Source: Streptomyces alboniger
GTDB lineage: Bacteria > Actinomycetota > Actinomycetes > Streptomycetales > Streptomycetaceae
DNA: 64,000 bases
NCBI RefSeq assembly: GCF_008704395.1
Contig: NZ_CP023695.1
Location: 1,488,001 to 1,552,000, forward strand
Direction: 5' to 3'
The notes beneath the pieces are model-generated. The model did not search any database. It saw only the letters and a program-made list of their open reading frames with translations, and had not been told where the DNA came from. The translations under genes and the position numbers were made by a program. Shown in pieces: positions 42,892 through 50,920 of the stretch; position 1 is the stretch's first letter, and the number at the start of each line of letters is the position of its first letter.

Positions 42892-44280
42892 TCAGGTGTC
42901 CCACAGCCGTTCGTGGCGGCGGTGCGTCTCGGTCAGCCCGCTGGTGAAGAACTTCTCGTAGTACTCCTCCTCCACGTGGTGGACCTGAAGCCACACGCCC
43001 GGCACGTGGATGGCGTCCGTATGCGCGGGGAAGCGCCGATGCGTCCGCAGGATGTACGCGCAGATGTCCCGGGTGCAGGCGATCACCCGCTCCTCGTACT
43101 CACTCGCCTCCGCCAGGTACCGCTGCCCGTAGTCCTCCCGGTAGATGCGGGTGAAGACGTCCTTGTCGGCGTAGACGCCGCCGGGGCCGAACTTGGCGCG
43201 GACGACCGCGTCGACGGCGTGGCGCATCGTGCGGTGCGCGGGTGGGCACGCCGCCTGGATCAGGGGTTCGCCCACAGGGGATGTCAGGCCCACGGGGTGC
43301 GAGCGCACGGCGGCGTACTTCGGGAGCGGGACGTGCCAGCGCCACAGGTCCGGCAGGCGCCAGCGCGGGGTGACGAAGGTGAAGCCGAGCATCTTGCCGT
43401 AGGCGCGGGAGAACTTCGGGTCGCCCAGGGCGATCTGCGGGTTGACGGAGGCGTGGATCCAGGCGCCGAGTCCCATCGCCTCGGCGGTGAGCATGAGGTT
43501 CTGGAGGAGCAGGTCGGCCTCGATCTGGGTGCGCAGGGGGCCGAGCGCGCCGAGGGGCAGTTTCAGGTCGCCGTTGAGGAAGCCGTCGCGGACCCATTTC
43601 CGCACGCCCGCGGGGCGGTGGAAGTTGCGGTCGTCGACGAGGGTGGGGCGGGCGCCGTCCGGCTGCGTGAGCAGGTACATGAGGGCGTTGACGTACTGGT
43701 GGGAGAGGTCCACCACCGGGAACAGGAGGGTCGTTCCCGGGAGGTTGGACAGGAAGCGGTTGGAGTCCAGGTAGGCCGGGAAGTCGCGCAGGCCCTCGGC
43801 GACGTCGAGGCGGTGGTCGAGGACGCGGACCTTCGCCCGCCGCGCCCGCTCGACGAGGCGCTCGGCGGTCAGGGGCTCGTCGGGGGCGGGGGGCAGCCTC
43901 CGCAGGAAGTACGTACCCGAGTCGTTGATCAGGAAGAAGTGCGTGCCCTGCGCGTTGTCGGGGCTGCCCGCGGTGCGGCCCGCCATGGTCATGTTGGGCT
44001 TGGCCATGATCGGTTTGCCGTCGCGCGGGTCGTCGAAGGGGCGGTCCGGCATGGTGAGGCCGGTGCAGCCCGTCAGCGCGATCAGGACCGCCTCCTCCAG
44101 TTCGGTGAGGGGGCGGGGCTCGTGCGGCGAGCGGTAGGTCATCGAGCCCGCCGGCACGGTGGCGCCGCGGCTCACCCGGTGGGTGCGGCGGCGCCAGACC
44201 GTCTCCAGGAGGGGCCGGGCAAGCAGATCGGCGAGACCTTCGTGGTCCTCGTGGCTTACGTGGCCGTCATCGGCCGGCAT
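42892..44280 (-). CDS. Nitroreductase-like protein partner of the haem oxygenase fusion
   Basis: A 462-residue protein with no signal peptide. The opening part contains LTELEEAVLIALTGCTG and the middle contains LLLQNLMLTAEAMGLGAWIHASVNPQIALG, both resembling the FMN-binding nitroreductase fold; the C-terminal 150 residues (KFGPGGVYADKDVFTRIYRE ... HHVEEEYYEKFFTSG) are not recognised. It overlaps the end of the fusion gene by 14 bases, so the two proteins probably act together. No family name can be given with confidence. Confidence 0.6.
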   Translation of the reverse strand: MPADDGHVSHEDHEGLADLLARPLLETVWRRRTHRVSRGATVPAGSMTYRSPHEPRPLTELEEAVLIALTGCTGLTMPDRPFDDPRDGKPIMAKPNMTMAGRTAGSPDNAQGTHFFLINDSGTYFLRRLPPAPDEPLTAERLVERARRAKVRVLDHRLDVAEGLRDFPAYLDSNRFLSNLPGTTLLFPVVDLSHQYVNALMYLLTQPDGARPTLVDDRNFHRPAGVRKWVRDGFLNGDLKLPLGALGPLRTQIEADLLLQNLMLTAEAMGLGAWIHASVNPQIALGDPKFSRAYGKMLGFTFVTPRWRLPDLWRWHVPLPKYAAVRSHPVGLTSPVGEPLIQAACPPAHRTMRHAVDAVVRAKFGPGGVYADKDVFTRIYREDYGQRYLAEASEYEERVIACTRDICAYILRTHRRFPAHTDAIHVPGVWLQVHHVEEEYYEKFFTSGLTETHRRHERLWDT

Positions 44281-47158
44281 GGCCGCCCCCGCCCCCGCCC
44301 CCGCCGCCCACCGGCTGCACGTGCCGCCACGGCGCGAACGCGCTCGCCCCGCGCGGCAGCAGGCCCGCGAGGTCCGGGCAGTGCCGCAGCAGGACGGATT
44401 TCATGCCGCCCTTCTGGACCCAGTCGATGCCGAGCGGGGTGTAGATCTCGGGGCGGAAGTCGACGGTGAGGAAGCGGTCGCTCTGGAGTCGGCGGGTGGC
44501 CATCAGGATGAAGACACGGAAGGCCGTGTCGCTGAAGCCGAAGCCGTGCGGCGGGTTCTCGGCGAACAGGCCTACGACCGTGTCGATCTCGTCGACCGAG
44601 CGGTAGACGTCCCTGAGGCGGGCGACGGTCTCGGGGTCCTGCGAGAGGTCCTCGAAGCGGCGTATGCGCGGCTTGTGCAGGCCCTCGCGGAAGTCGTTGT
44701 AGCGGGGCACGCCGCGCCGCCGGGTGCGGACCAGGTCGACGACGGACAGGTCGATGATCTCGCCGTCGCGCTCGAACTGCTGGAGCGCGCGCGGGAAGTT
44801 GTGGAGCGTGATCGCGCCGGGGTGGGCGATGCCGAAGGAGTACAGCGTGTCGGCGAGGCCCGTCTTGCGGATGGCGCCCTCGGCCGCGGCGCCCTGGATG
44901 TCGCGGAAGCCGAGGGTTTCCAGGCGCCGTCCGAAGTGGTGCTCGCGCAGCTCGAAGTCGTCGGGGATCAGCGGGTGCATGCGGTAGACGGTGACGAAGT
45001 CCTCCGTCAGGGAGTACGGCGCCGCGTGGTGGTCCGGCAGGGTGTGGGGGATGCCCGTCAGCGAGTGGGATTCGAGGAGCCACAGGCCGAGCTTGTGGAC
45101 CCAACTGCTGGGAGGGCCGTCCCAGTTGGTGTGCAGGCCGAGGTCGATGGCCTCGGTGGCGAGGACCGCCGGGGTCCACTCGACGGTATGGATCTTGGCG
45201 ATGAGGGCGGAGACGACGAGGCGTGCCGTGTGGTAGACGCTCTCCTGGCTCATCGAGGGGTAGGCGTGCCGCAGCGCGCCGCAGACCGCGTTGTGCTCGC
45301 GGGCGAAGAGGGTGTGCATGGCGCTGAGCCCCATCCACCAGCTCTCGGCGAATCCGGTGAGCGGCACGCCGTTCGGGCCGAGGGGCAGGTGCCCTTCCTC
45401 CAGGCGCAGTTCGGCGCCACCGTCCGGTACGCGCAGATACCTGGCGGTCTGTTCGTTCTCGCCGTACACCTCGGAGCCGTCCCACCAGTGGGAGGCGGTG
45501 TTGGCGAACAGGATCGGCGGCTGATCGCCGGGCAGTTCGACGCCTTCGTTCTCGGCGAAGCGCATCACGTGCTCCGCGGGCCCGCCGGGGGTGTTCTGCC
45601 AGGTGCTGCCGGGCGGCAGCGGCACCTCGACGGCCTTGCCGCCCGGCTTGTGGCGGCCGTGGTTGACCCAGTCATGCACCTGGAACTGGATCCAGGCGGC
45701 GGCCAGGACGTTCAGCGAGGTCGCGGGCAGGAACGTGTCGCGGTACAGGAGTTGGCGGCTGACCGTGACGGGGTTCGGTACGTCGAAGAGGTCGGGCCGG
45801 TAGACCGGCTTGAGGTTGCGTCCGAAGGGCGCGCCCACGGCGCCCATGGCGGGACGGGAGAGGTCGTTGTACGACCCGTCGTAGGAACGGACCGTACGCA
45901 GCCGTTCATCGGGCGGGGCCGGCACCGGCTCGGCCTTGGGCGGTGCCTCGTGGACCTCGGCGTCGATGAGGTTGAGGCGGCGCAGCGCCTTGCGCAGGAA
46001 GACGAGGTTGAGCAGGCTCGCCGCCAGCGGCAGCTTGTGCCAGGGCACATAGCGGTTCAGCAGCCGGAACGCGGCGCCGACGGGGACGCCGAACAGCTTG
46101 TTGCGCAGCGGTTCCTCGGTGACGAAGCGCAGCCCGTGGCGGTGGGCCGCGCTCGCCTCGTACGCGGCCTTGCGGGCGCGGTTGAGATTGCCGAGGGGGC
46201 GGAAGTCGTCGGTGGTGAACCACGGGTTGAAGCCGATCGTGTCCACGCGGCGCCCCGCGGCGCGCGCCTGTGCGGTGTCGAGGTCCTGGCTCGGGACGGT
46301 GAGCGTGCCGACGGGCAGCGCGGGCGCGACGGACTCCAGCCATTCGACGGAGCCGTCCTCGACGGGCGTGCGCCGCTCGTCGACGTACCGCTGGACGCAC
46401 AGGTCGAAGGCGATGTCCTGGCGGGCGAGGCGGGTCTCCAGGTCGCGGCGCAGGTGCTGGGGATCGCGACGGCCGGTTCCGGGCCCCGCGGCCGGGCCGT
46501 GGCCGGAGGGGCGCAGCAGATAGCGGACGGGGCCCGCTTGTGCCCACAGGATGGCGCTGCGGCTCCAGTACGTCTCGGCCGCGAGGCTGGTGACGTCGCG
46601 GCGGGCGGCGGACCGGACGTTGCGGCGCATCCGCGCGGCCGTGGAGGGCCCGACGGCGAGCGGGAGTCCGACGAAGAGCGCGACGGCCTTCCGTACGCGG
46701 GTGGTGGCGCCCGCCATGACCTTGGCGAAGGCCACGAACTCACGGGCGTCACGGGCGTGCGAGACGGGGTGGTTGGTGGCGAGCAGATCGTGGCTCTCCT
46801 CGGTGGACACCGCCACGCGCACGGCGATGCCGCGCAGGTCGGGTGCCCCGTCGGCCTGCCGGATGCCGCTCGCGTTGGAGAGCCGTACGGTCGCGGGGTA
46901 GGCGGCGCCGGGTTGCGCGAAGCCGCCGCGCAGGGCGTCGGGGAGGTCGTCGTGGAAGCGGAGCCTGGCGTTCTCGACGCCGAGGACGGCCTTGGCGTGC
47001 AGGGCGCGTTCCAGGTCGGCGGCCCGGCTCGCGCGGCGGTTCTTCTCCTGGACCCTCATCAGCTCACCGGCCAGGCGTTCGAAGATCAGGCGTTCCGCTT
47101 CGGGGGTGCCGCCCATGTAGCGCTCGTGAGTCTGCTGGTGCTGTCCGGTGTCGGCCAT
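44267..47158 (-). CDS. Catalase-like domain fused to cyclooxygenase/alpha-dioxygenase-like haem peroxidase
   Basis: A 963-residue two-haem-domain protein. Residues about 25-345 resemble catalase-related enzymes: distal His54 in RALHAKAVLG, Asn129 in TNHPVSHARD and a probable haem ligand Tyr333 with Arg329 four before it. Residues about 440-945 are an animal-type haem peroxidase domain: distal His495 in IQFQVHDWVNH, and VYRMH with Tyr725 and proximal His728, the Tyr-x-x-His spacing of cyclooxygenase and plant alpha-dioxygenase. The chain ends in a ten-glycine run. The ATG at 47158 has GAAGAGG upstream. An oxylipin-forming fatty-acid oxygenase is inferred; a plain peroxidase is the alternative. 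Confidence 0.82.
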   Translation of the reverse strand: MADTGQHQQTHERYMGGTPEAERLIFERLAGELMRVQEKNRRASRAADLERALHAKAVLGVENARLRFHDDLPDALRGGFAQPGAAYPATVRLSNASGIRQADGAPDLRGIAVRVAVSTEESHDLLATNHPVSHARDAREFVAFAKVMAGATTRVRKAVALFVGLPLAVGPSTAARMRRNVRSAARRDVTSLAAETYWSRSAILWAQAGPVRYLLRPSGHGPAAGPGTGRRDPQHLRRDLETRLARQDIAFDLCVQRYVDERRTPVEDGSVEWLESVAPALPVGTLTVPSQDLDTAQARAAGRRVDTIGFNPWFTTDDFRPLGNLNRARKAAYEASAAHRHGLRFVTEEPLRNKLFGVPVGAAFRLLNRYVPWHKLPLAASLLNLVFLRKALRRLNLIDAEVHEAPPKAEPVPAPPDERLRTVRSYDGSYNDLSRPAMGAVGAPFGRNLKPVYRPDLFDVPNPVTVSRQLLYRDTFLPATSLNVLAAAWIQFQVHDWVNHGRHKPGGKAVEVPLPPGSTWQNTPGGPAEHVMRFAENEGVELPGDQPPILFANTASHWWDGSEVYGENEQTARYLRVPDGGAELRLEEGHLPLGPNGVPLTGFAESWWMGLSAMHTLFAREHNAVCGALRHAYPSMSQESVYHTARLVVSALIAKIHTVEWTPAVLATEAIDLGLHTNWDGPPSSWVHKLGLWLLESHSLTGIPHTLPDHHAAPYSLTEDFVTVYRMHPLIPDDFELREHHFGRRLETLGFRDIQGAAAEGAIRKTGLADTLYSFGIAHPGAITLHNFPRALQQFERDGEIIDLSVVDLVRTRRRGVPRYNDFREGLHKPRIRRFEDLSQDPETVARLRDVYRSVDEIDTVVGLFAENPPHGFGFSDTAFRVFILMATRRLQSDRFLTVDFRPEIYTPLGIDWVQKGGMKSVLLRHCPDLAGLLPRGASAFAPWRHVQPVGGGGGGGGGHAGR

Positions 47159-47505
47159 CGGGCGCCTCTTCCATCGCACGGCGTACGGACTGCGTACGGG
47201 ACTGCGTGAGGGACAGGGAGCAGGCAGACGCTACTGGCGGCACCGGGCGGCCGCAGCGAGGGTTCCCGCCGATGTCCGCGGCCGCGCAGGGGGCTCGAAC
47301 AGGCGGCCGGGCCAGGGCGTTTGGGCCCGTCGGCGGCCTTCCGGCGACTCCGGGGGAGGGTCATGTCCGTACCGAACACACCCCGTGTGAATCTCCGCTT
47401 CCCAGCAGTCCCATGCGCGCGGGTGCGCTGGTGGCCGGGTCCCGACGGGTGTGCGCACACGGGGTGTGAAGGCGTCGTGGACGTTTCAGTCGATGGACAT
47501 TCCGT
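47159..47505. other. 347-base gap upstream of the haem oxygenase fusion
   Basis: No ORF here is credible. It holds the promoter side of the fusion gene with two CACAC-n3-GTGTG palindromes (listed separately), and a G/C-rich stretch between about 47165 and 47340 with nothing recognisable. ATTCCGT and CGATGAACATTCCG near 47500 lie just past the YchJ stop and repeat GTCGATG(G/A)ACATTCCGT twice. Confidence 0.6.
47377..47468. promoter_or_regulatory. Pair of CACACnnnGTGTG operator-like palindromes
   Basis: CACACCCCGTGTG (47377-47389) and CACACGGGGTGTG (47456-47468) are each palindromic and are exact reverse complements of each other, 79 bases centre to centre. They lie 219-310 bases upstream of the haem oxygenase fusion gene. 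A repressor or activator site is inferred; a long-range stem is the other reading. Confidence 0.5.
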
Positions 47506-47922
47506 TCAGTCGATGAACATTCCGTCGACGTACACCCACGCCCCGTCGAGCCGCTCGAAGCGGCTCCGCTCGTGCAGCGCGTCCGGGCGGCCCCCGTCGG
47601 TGTACCGGGCCCGGAAGGTCACCGTGCCGGTGGTGTGGAACGCGGTGCCCTCGGTGGTCTCCTCGATCTCCAGGCCCACCCAGCGCAGCGCCGGGTCGAA
47701 CTCCACGCGGGGCGGCCGGGTCCGGGGGTGCCAGGTGCGCAGCAGGTAGGCCTCGTCCCGCACCGCGAAGGCGCTGTAGCGGGAGCGCATCAGCTCCTCG
47801 GGGGTGCCGGCGGCGGCCTCGCCGCGGTGCAGTCGGCCGCAGCACTTCTCGTACGGCTCGACGTGGCCGCAGGGGCAGGTCGTGGGGCGTAGTGCGGGGC
47901 GGGGCGTGGCGCGTCGGGACAT
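47506..47922 (-). CDS. YchJ-family SEC-C domain protein
   Basis: A 138-residue protein of the YchJ (UPF0225) family. An N-terminal SEC-C zinc motif CPCGHVEPYEKCCGRLHRG is at about residues 13-31, followed by an NTF2-like domain (LMRSRYSAFAVRDEAYLLRT ... ). The role is not known. The start could be ATG 47922 or 47931; neither has a clear ribosome site. Confidence 0.88.
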   Translation of the reverse strand: MSRRATPRPALRPTTCPCGHVEPYEKCCGRLHRGEAAAGTPEELMRSRYSAFAVRDEAYLLRTWHPRTRPPRVEFDPALRWVGLEIEETTEGTAFHTTGTVTFRARYTDGGRPDALHERSRFERLDGAWVYVDGMFID

Positions 47923-47958
47923 GGCGCCCATTGTCGCCGACCCGGCGGACGCCCGGTG

Positions 47959-48660
47959 TCAGGGCGCCAGGATGTCCAGCTCCTCCAGGGCGCCCAGGGC
48001 GATCTGCCGCGTCAGCGCCTCGGCGCGGGCCGCGTCGCCCTCCCGGACGGCCTCCGCCACCTGGACGTGCAGCGAGACGGCGGGCGGGTCGGGGTCCTCG
48101 AACATCACCTGGTGGGCGGTGCGCCCGGTCAGGACCTCCGCGACGACGTCGCCGAGCCGGGCGAACATCTCGTTGCCGGAGGCGTTGAGGATGACCCGGT
48201 GGAAGGCGACGTCGTACCTCAGATAGCCCTCCAGCTGGTGGCCGCGCGAGTGGGCGACCATGCCGAGGGCGCACTCGGTCAGCTCCGCGCACTGGGCGGC
48301 CGTGGCGTGCCGGGCGGCGAGGCCCGCGGCGACCGGTTCGATCGCGGAGCGCAGCACGGTGAGGGAGCGCAGCTGCCGCGGCCGGTCGGCGCCGGCCAGC
48401 CGCCACCGGATGACCTGCGGGTCGTAGACGTTCCACTCCTCGGTGGGCAGTACGGTCACGCCCACGCGGCGCCGGGAGGCGACGAGGTGCATGGACTCAA
48501 GGACCCGGACCGCCTCCCGCATCACGGAGCGGGAGACCTCGAAGCGCTGGGCCAGCTCGTCCGTGCGCAGGACGCTGCCCGGTGGGTACTCGCCCGCGGT
48601 GATGGCGGGCCCGAGGCTTTCCAGTACGCGGGAGTGCAGCCCTCGGGCCTGTGCGGTCAT
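47959..48660 (-). CDS. gntR: GntR-family regulator of gluconate genes
   Basis: A 233-residue FadR-subfamily GntR regulator: winged helix at about 1-75 (LAQRFEVSRSVMREAVRVLE) and an FCD domain at about 95-225 (DVAFHRVILNASGNEM). It is divergent from the gluconokinase gene with a 145-base gap bearing two GT-n3-AC operator-like sites. In S. coelicolor a homologous regulator beside gntK-gntP represses gluconate use; the same is inferred here, with gluconate or a phosphogluconate as ligand. Confidence 0.88.
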   Translation of the reverse strand: MTAQARGLHSRVLESLGPAITAGEYPPGSVLRTDELAQRFEVSRSVMREAVRVLESMHLVASRRRVGVTVLPTEEWNVYDPQVIRWRLAGADRPRQLRSLTVLRSAIEPVAAGLAARHATAAQCAELTECALGMVAHSRGHQLEGYLRYDVAFHRVILNASGNEMFARLGDVVAEVLTGRTAHQVMFEDPDPPAVSLHVQVAEAVREGDAARAEALTRQIALGALEELDILAP

Positions 48661-48694
48661 GACGGAAGCCTACGAGGAGAGCCCCGTGAACAAT

Positions 48695-48735
48695 AAGTCA
48701 GACTTTTACATCACAGGCTCTTGAATTCGTCATAC
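48695..48735. promoter_or_regulatory. Two GntR-type operator-like sites in the gntR-gntK gap
   Basis: AAGTC-A-GACTT (48695-48705) is a perfect inverted repeat with the GT-n3-AC core of GntR operators. GTCATAC (48729-48735) has the same core, 32 bases centre to centre, about three helical turns. The gap is divergent, so GntR could repress both sides. Confidence 0.45.
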
Positions 48736-48805
48736 CTAATGGGTTTCAGTGGCGTGAACGAACCGAACGATGTCGATGATGTCGATGAAGACAGCGAGGC
48801 ACGCG

Positions 48806-49312
48806 ATGAGCACCCCCCACGTCGTCGTGATCATGGGCGTGGCAGGGACCGGCAAGACCACGATCGGCCCCCTGCTCGCGGACCGGCTCGGCGTCCCGTA
48901 CGCCGAAGGCGACGACTTCCACCCGCCGGAGAACGTCCGGAAGATGTCCTCCGGCACTCCGCTCACCGATGACGACCGTTGGCCGTGGCTCGACGCCATC
49001 GGCAGCTGGGCGCACGGGCGAGCGGGGCGGGGCGGGGTGGTCAGCAGCTCGGCGCTGAAGCGGAGCTACCGGGACCGGCTGCGGGCCGCCGCCCCCGGCG
49101 TCGTCTTCGTCCACCTCACCGGGGACCGGAAGCTCATCGAGGAGCGGATGAGGCAGCGCAAGGGGCACTTCATGCCTACGGCGCTACTTGATTCGCAGTT
49201 CGCCACGTTGCAGCCTCTCGGGGGCGATGAGGCGGGGGTTGCCGTCGATGTCGCCGGGTCTCCGGAGGAGATCGCCGCCAGGGCCGCGGAGGCCTTGAGC
49301 CACCTCGGCTGA
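48806..49312 (+). CDS. gntK: Gluconokinase
   Basis: A 168-residue P-loop kinase that phosphorylates gluconate to 6-phosphogluconate. Walker A GVAGTGKTT at 11-19, then GDDFHPPENVRKMSSGTPL and LKRSYRDRLR, all typical of GntK. Length is normal. ATG 48806 with GAGG 7 bases upstream; the open frame from 48770 has no ribosome site. It precedes gntP by 110 bases. Confidence 0.95.
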   Translation: MSTPHVVVIMGVAGTGKTTIGPLLADRLGVPYAEGDDFHPPENVRKMSSGTPLTDDDRWPWLDAIGSWAHGRAGRGGVVSSSALKRSYRDRLRAAAPGVVFVHLTGDRKLIEERMRQRKGHFMPTALLDSQFATLQPLGGDEAGVAVDVAGSPEEIAARAAEALSHLG

Positions 49313-49341
49313 GCGTTCGGTCGGATTCATACCCGCGAACC

Positions 49342-49383
49342 GCCTGTGGCTGGTCGCGCAGTTCCCCGCGCCCCTTGGGCGCG
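49342..49383. repeat. Dispersed Streptomyces repeat between gntK and gntP
   Basis: CCTGTGGCTGGTCGCGCAGT followed by TCCCCGCGCCCCTTGGGCGC: a sequence I recognise from memory as one of the commonest intergenic repeats in Streptomyces. It lies between two genes that should be one operon. Confidence 0.65.
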
Positions 49384-49422
49384 CCCCCGCACCGCACCAC
49401 CATCACGTACAAGGAAGCCACC

Positions 49423-50820
49423 GTGACCCATCTCAGCGTCGAGATGCTGGCAGCGGACTCCGTCGAGCCGATCACCTCGGCGGGCCATGCCCAGCTCGGG
49501 ATCGCCGTTCTCGCGGGCATCGCCGTCATCGTCCTGCTCATCACCAAGTTCAAGCTGCACGCCTTCCTCGCGCTGACCGTCGGGTCGCTCGCGCTCGGCG
49601 CCTTCTCGGGTGCTCCCCTCGACAAGGCCATCTCCAGCTTCACGACCGGCCTCGGCTCGACCGTGGCGGGCGTGGGTGTGCTCATCGCGCTCGGCGCGAT
49701 CCTCGGCAAGCTGCTCGCCGACTCCGGGGGCGCCGACCAGATCGTCGACACGATCCTCGCCAAGGCGGGCGGGCGCGCGATGCCGTGGGCGATGGTCCTG
49801 ATCGCCTCGGTGATCGGTCTGCCGCTCTTCTTCGAGGTCGGCATCGTGCTGCTGATCCCGGTCGTACTGATGGTCGCCAAGCGCGGCAACTACTCCCTGA
49901 TGCGGATCGGCATCCCGGCCCTGGCCGGCCTGTCCGTCATGCACGGGCTGATCCCGCCGCACCCCGGCCCGCTCGTCGCCATCGACGCGGTGAAGGCCAA
50001 CCTCGGTGTCACGCTGGCCTTCGGCGTCCTCGTCGCCATCCCCACGGTGGTCATCGCGGGGCCGCTGTTCTCCAAGGTCGCGGCGCGCTGGGTGGACGTA
50101 CCGGCCCCCGAGAAGATGATCCCGCAGCGGCCCTCGGAGGACCTGGAGAAGCGTCCCGGCTTCGGTGTCACGGTGGCGACCGTGCTGCTGCCCGTCGTGC
50201 TGATGCTGGCCAAGGCGCTGGTGGACATCGTGGTCGACGATCCCGAGGCCACCGTGCAGCGGGTCTTCGACGTCATCGGCTCGCCGCTGATCGCGCTGCT
50301 CGCTGCGGTGATCGTGGGCATGTTCACGCTGGGCCGTGCGGCCGGCTTCACGAAGGAGCGCCTCTCCACGACCGTCGAGAAGTCGCTCGCCCCGATCGCG
50401 GGCGTGCTGATGATCGTGGGCGCGGGCGGCGGCTTCAAGCAGACGCTCATCGATGTGGGCGTGGGCCAGATGATTCTGGACTTCTCCAAGGACTGGTCGA
50501 TTCCCGCGCTGCTGCTGGCCTGGCTGATCGCGGTGGCCATCCGGCTCGCGACGGGTTCGGCGACGGTCGCGACGATCTCGGCGGCGGGTCTCGTGGCGCC
50601 GCTGGCGGCGGACATGTCGACGTCCCACACGGCGCTGCTGGTGCTGGCCATCGGTGCGGGGTCGCTGTTCTTCTCGCACGTGAACGACGCGGGGTTCTGG
50701 CTGGTCAAGGAGTACTTCGGCCTGGACGTCGGCCAGACGATCAAGACGTGGTCCGTGATGGAGACGATCATCTCCGTGGTGGCGGGGGGCCTGGTCCTGC
50801 TGCTGTCCCTCGTCATCTAG
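49423..50820 (+). CDS. gntP: Gluconate:H+ symporter, GntP family
   Basis: A 465-residue permease with about 12-14 hydrophobic segments; conserved GntP stretches are PLFFEVGIVLLIPVVL, GLIPPHPGPLVAIDAV, GGGFKQTLIDVGVG and SHVNDAGFWLVKEYFG. It imports gluconate for GntK. The GTG at 49423 (MTHLSVEML) has AAGGAAG upstream and is preferred to the longer open frame from 49375. A strong hairpin follows. Confidence 0.95.
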   Translation: MTHLSVEMLAADSVEPITSAGHAQLGIAVLAGIAVIVLLITKFKLHAFLALTVGSLALGAFSGAPLDKAISSFTTGLGSTVAGVGVLIALGAILGKLLADSGGADQIVDTILAKAGGRAMPWAMVLIASVIGLPLFFEVGIVLLIPVVLMVAKRGNYSLMRIGIPALAGLSVMHGLIPPHPGPLVAIDAVKANLGVTLAFGVLVAIPTVVIAGPLFSKVAARWVDVPAPEKMIPQRPSEDLEKRPGFGVTVATVLLPVVLMLAKALVDIVVDDPEATVQRVFDVIGSPLIALLAAVIVGMFTLGRAAGFTKERLSTTVEKSLAPIAGVLMIVGAGGGFKQTLIDVGVGQMILDFSKDWSIPALLLAWLIAVAIRLATGSATVATISAAGLVAPLAADMSTSHTALLVLAIGAGSLFFSHVNDAGFWLVKEYFGLDVGQTIKTWSVMETIISVVAGGLVLLLSLVI

Positions 50821-50833
50821 CGCCCGCCGACGG

Positions 50834-50871
50834 CACGCCGGAGGGGCTGAATTTTCAGCCCCTCCGGCGTG
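50834..50871. terminator. Strong bidirectional hairpin terminator
   Basis: A perfect 18-bp stem (CACGCCGGAGGGGCTGAA, 2-base apical gap, complement) between the convergent gntP and APC permease genes. Its 3' arm runs into the dispersed repeat at 50857-50885. Confidence 0.88.
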
Positions 50872-50885
50872 TGAGGACGAACCCG
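50857..50885. repeat. Dispersed Streptomyces-type intergenic repeat, copy 2
   Basis: A 29-base sequence containing CCTCCGGCGTGTGAGGACGA, matching 25 of 29 bases of the copy at 18384-18412. Here it forms part of the 3' arm of the gntP terminator. Confidence 0.6.
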
Positions 50886-50920
50886 GCGAAGCCGATGACC
50901 AGCCCGAGCCGAAAATGGCG

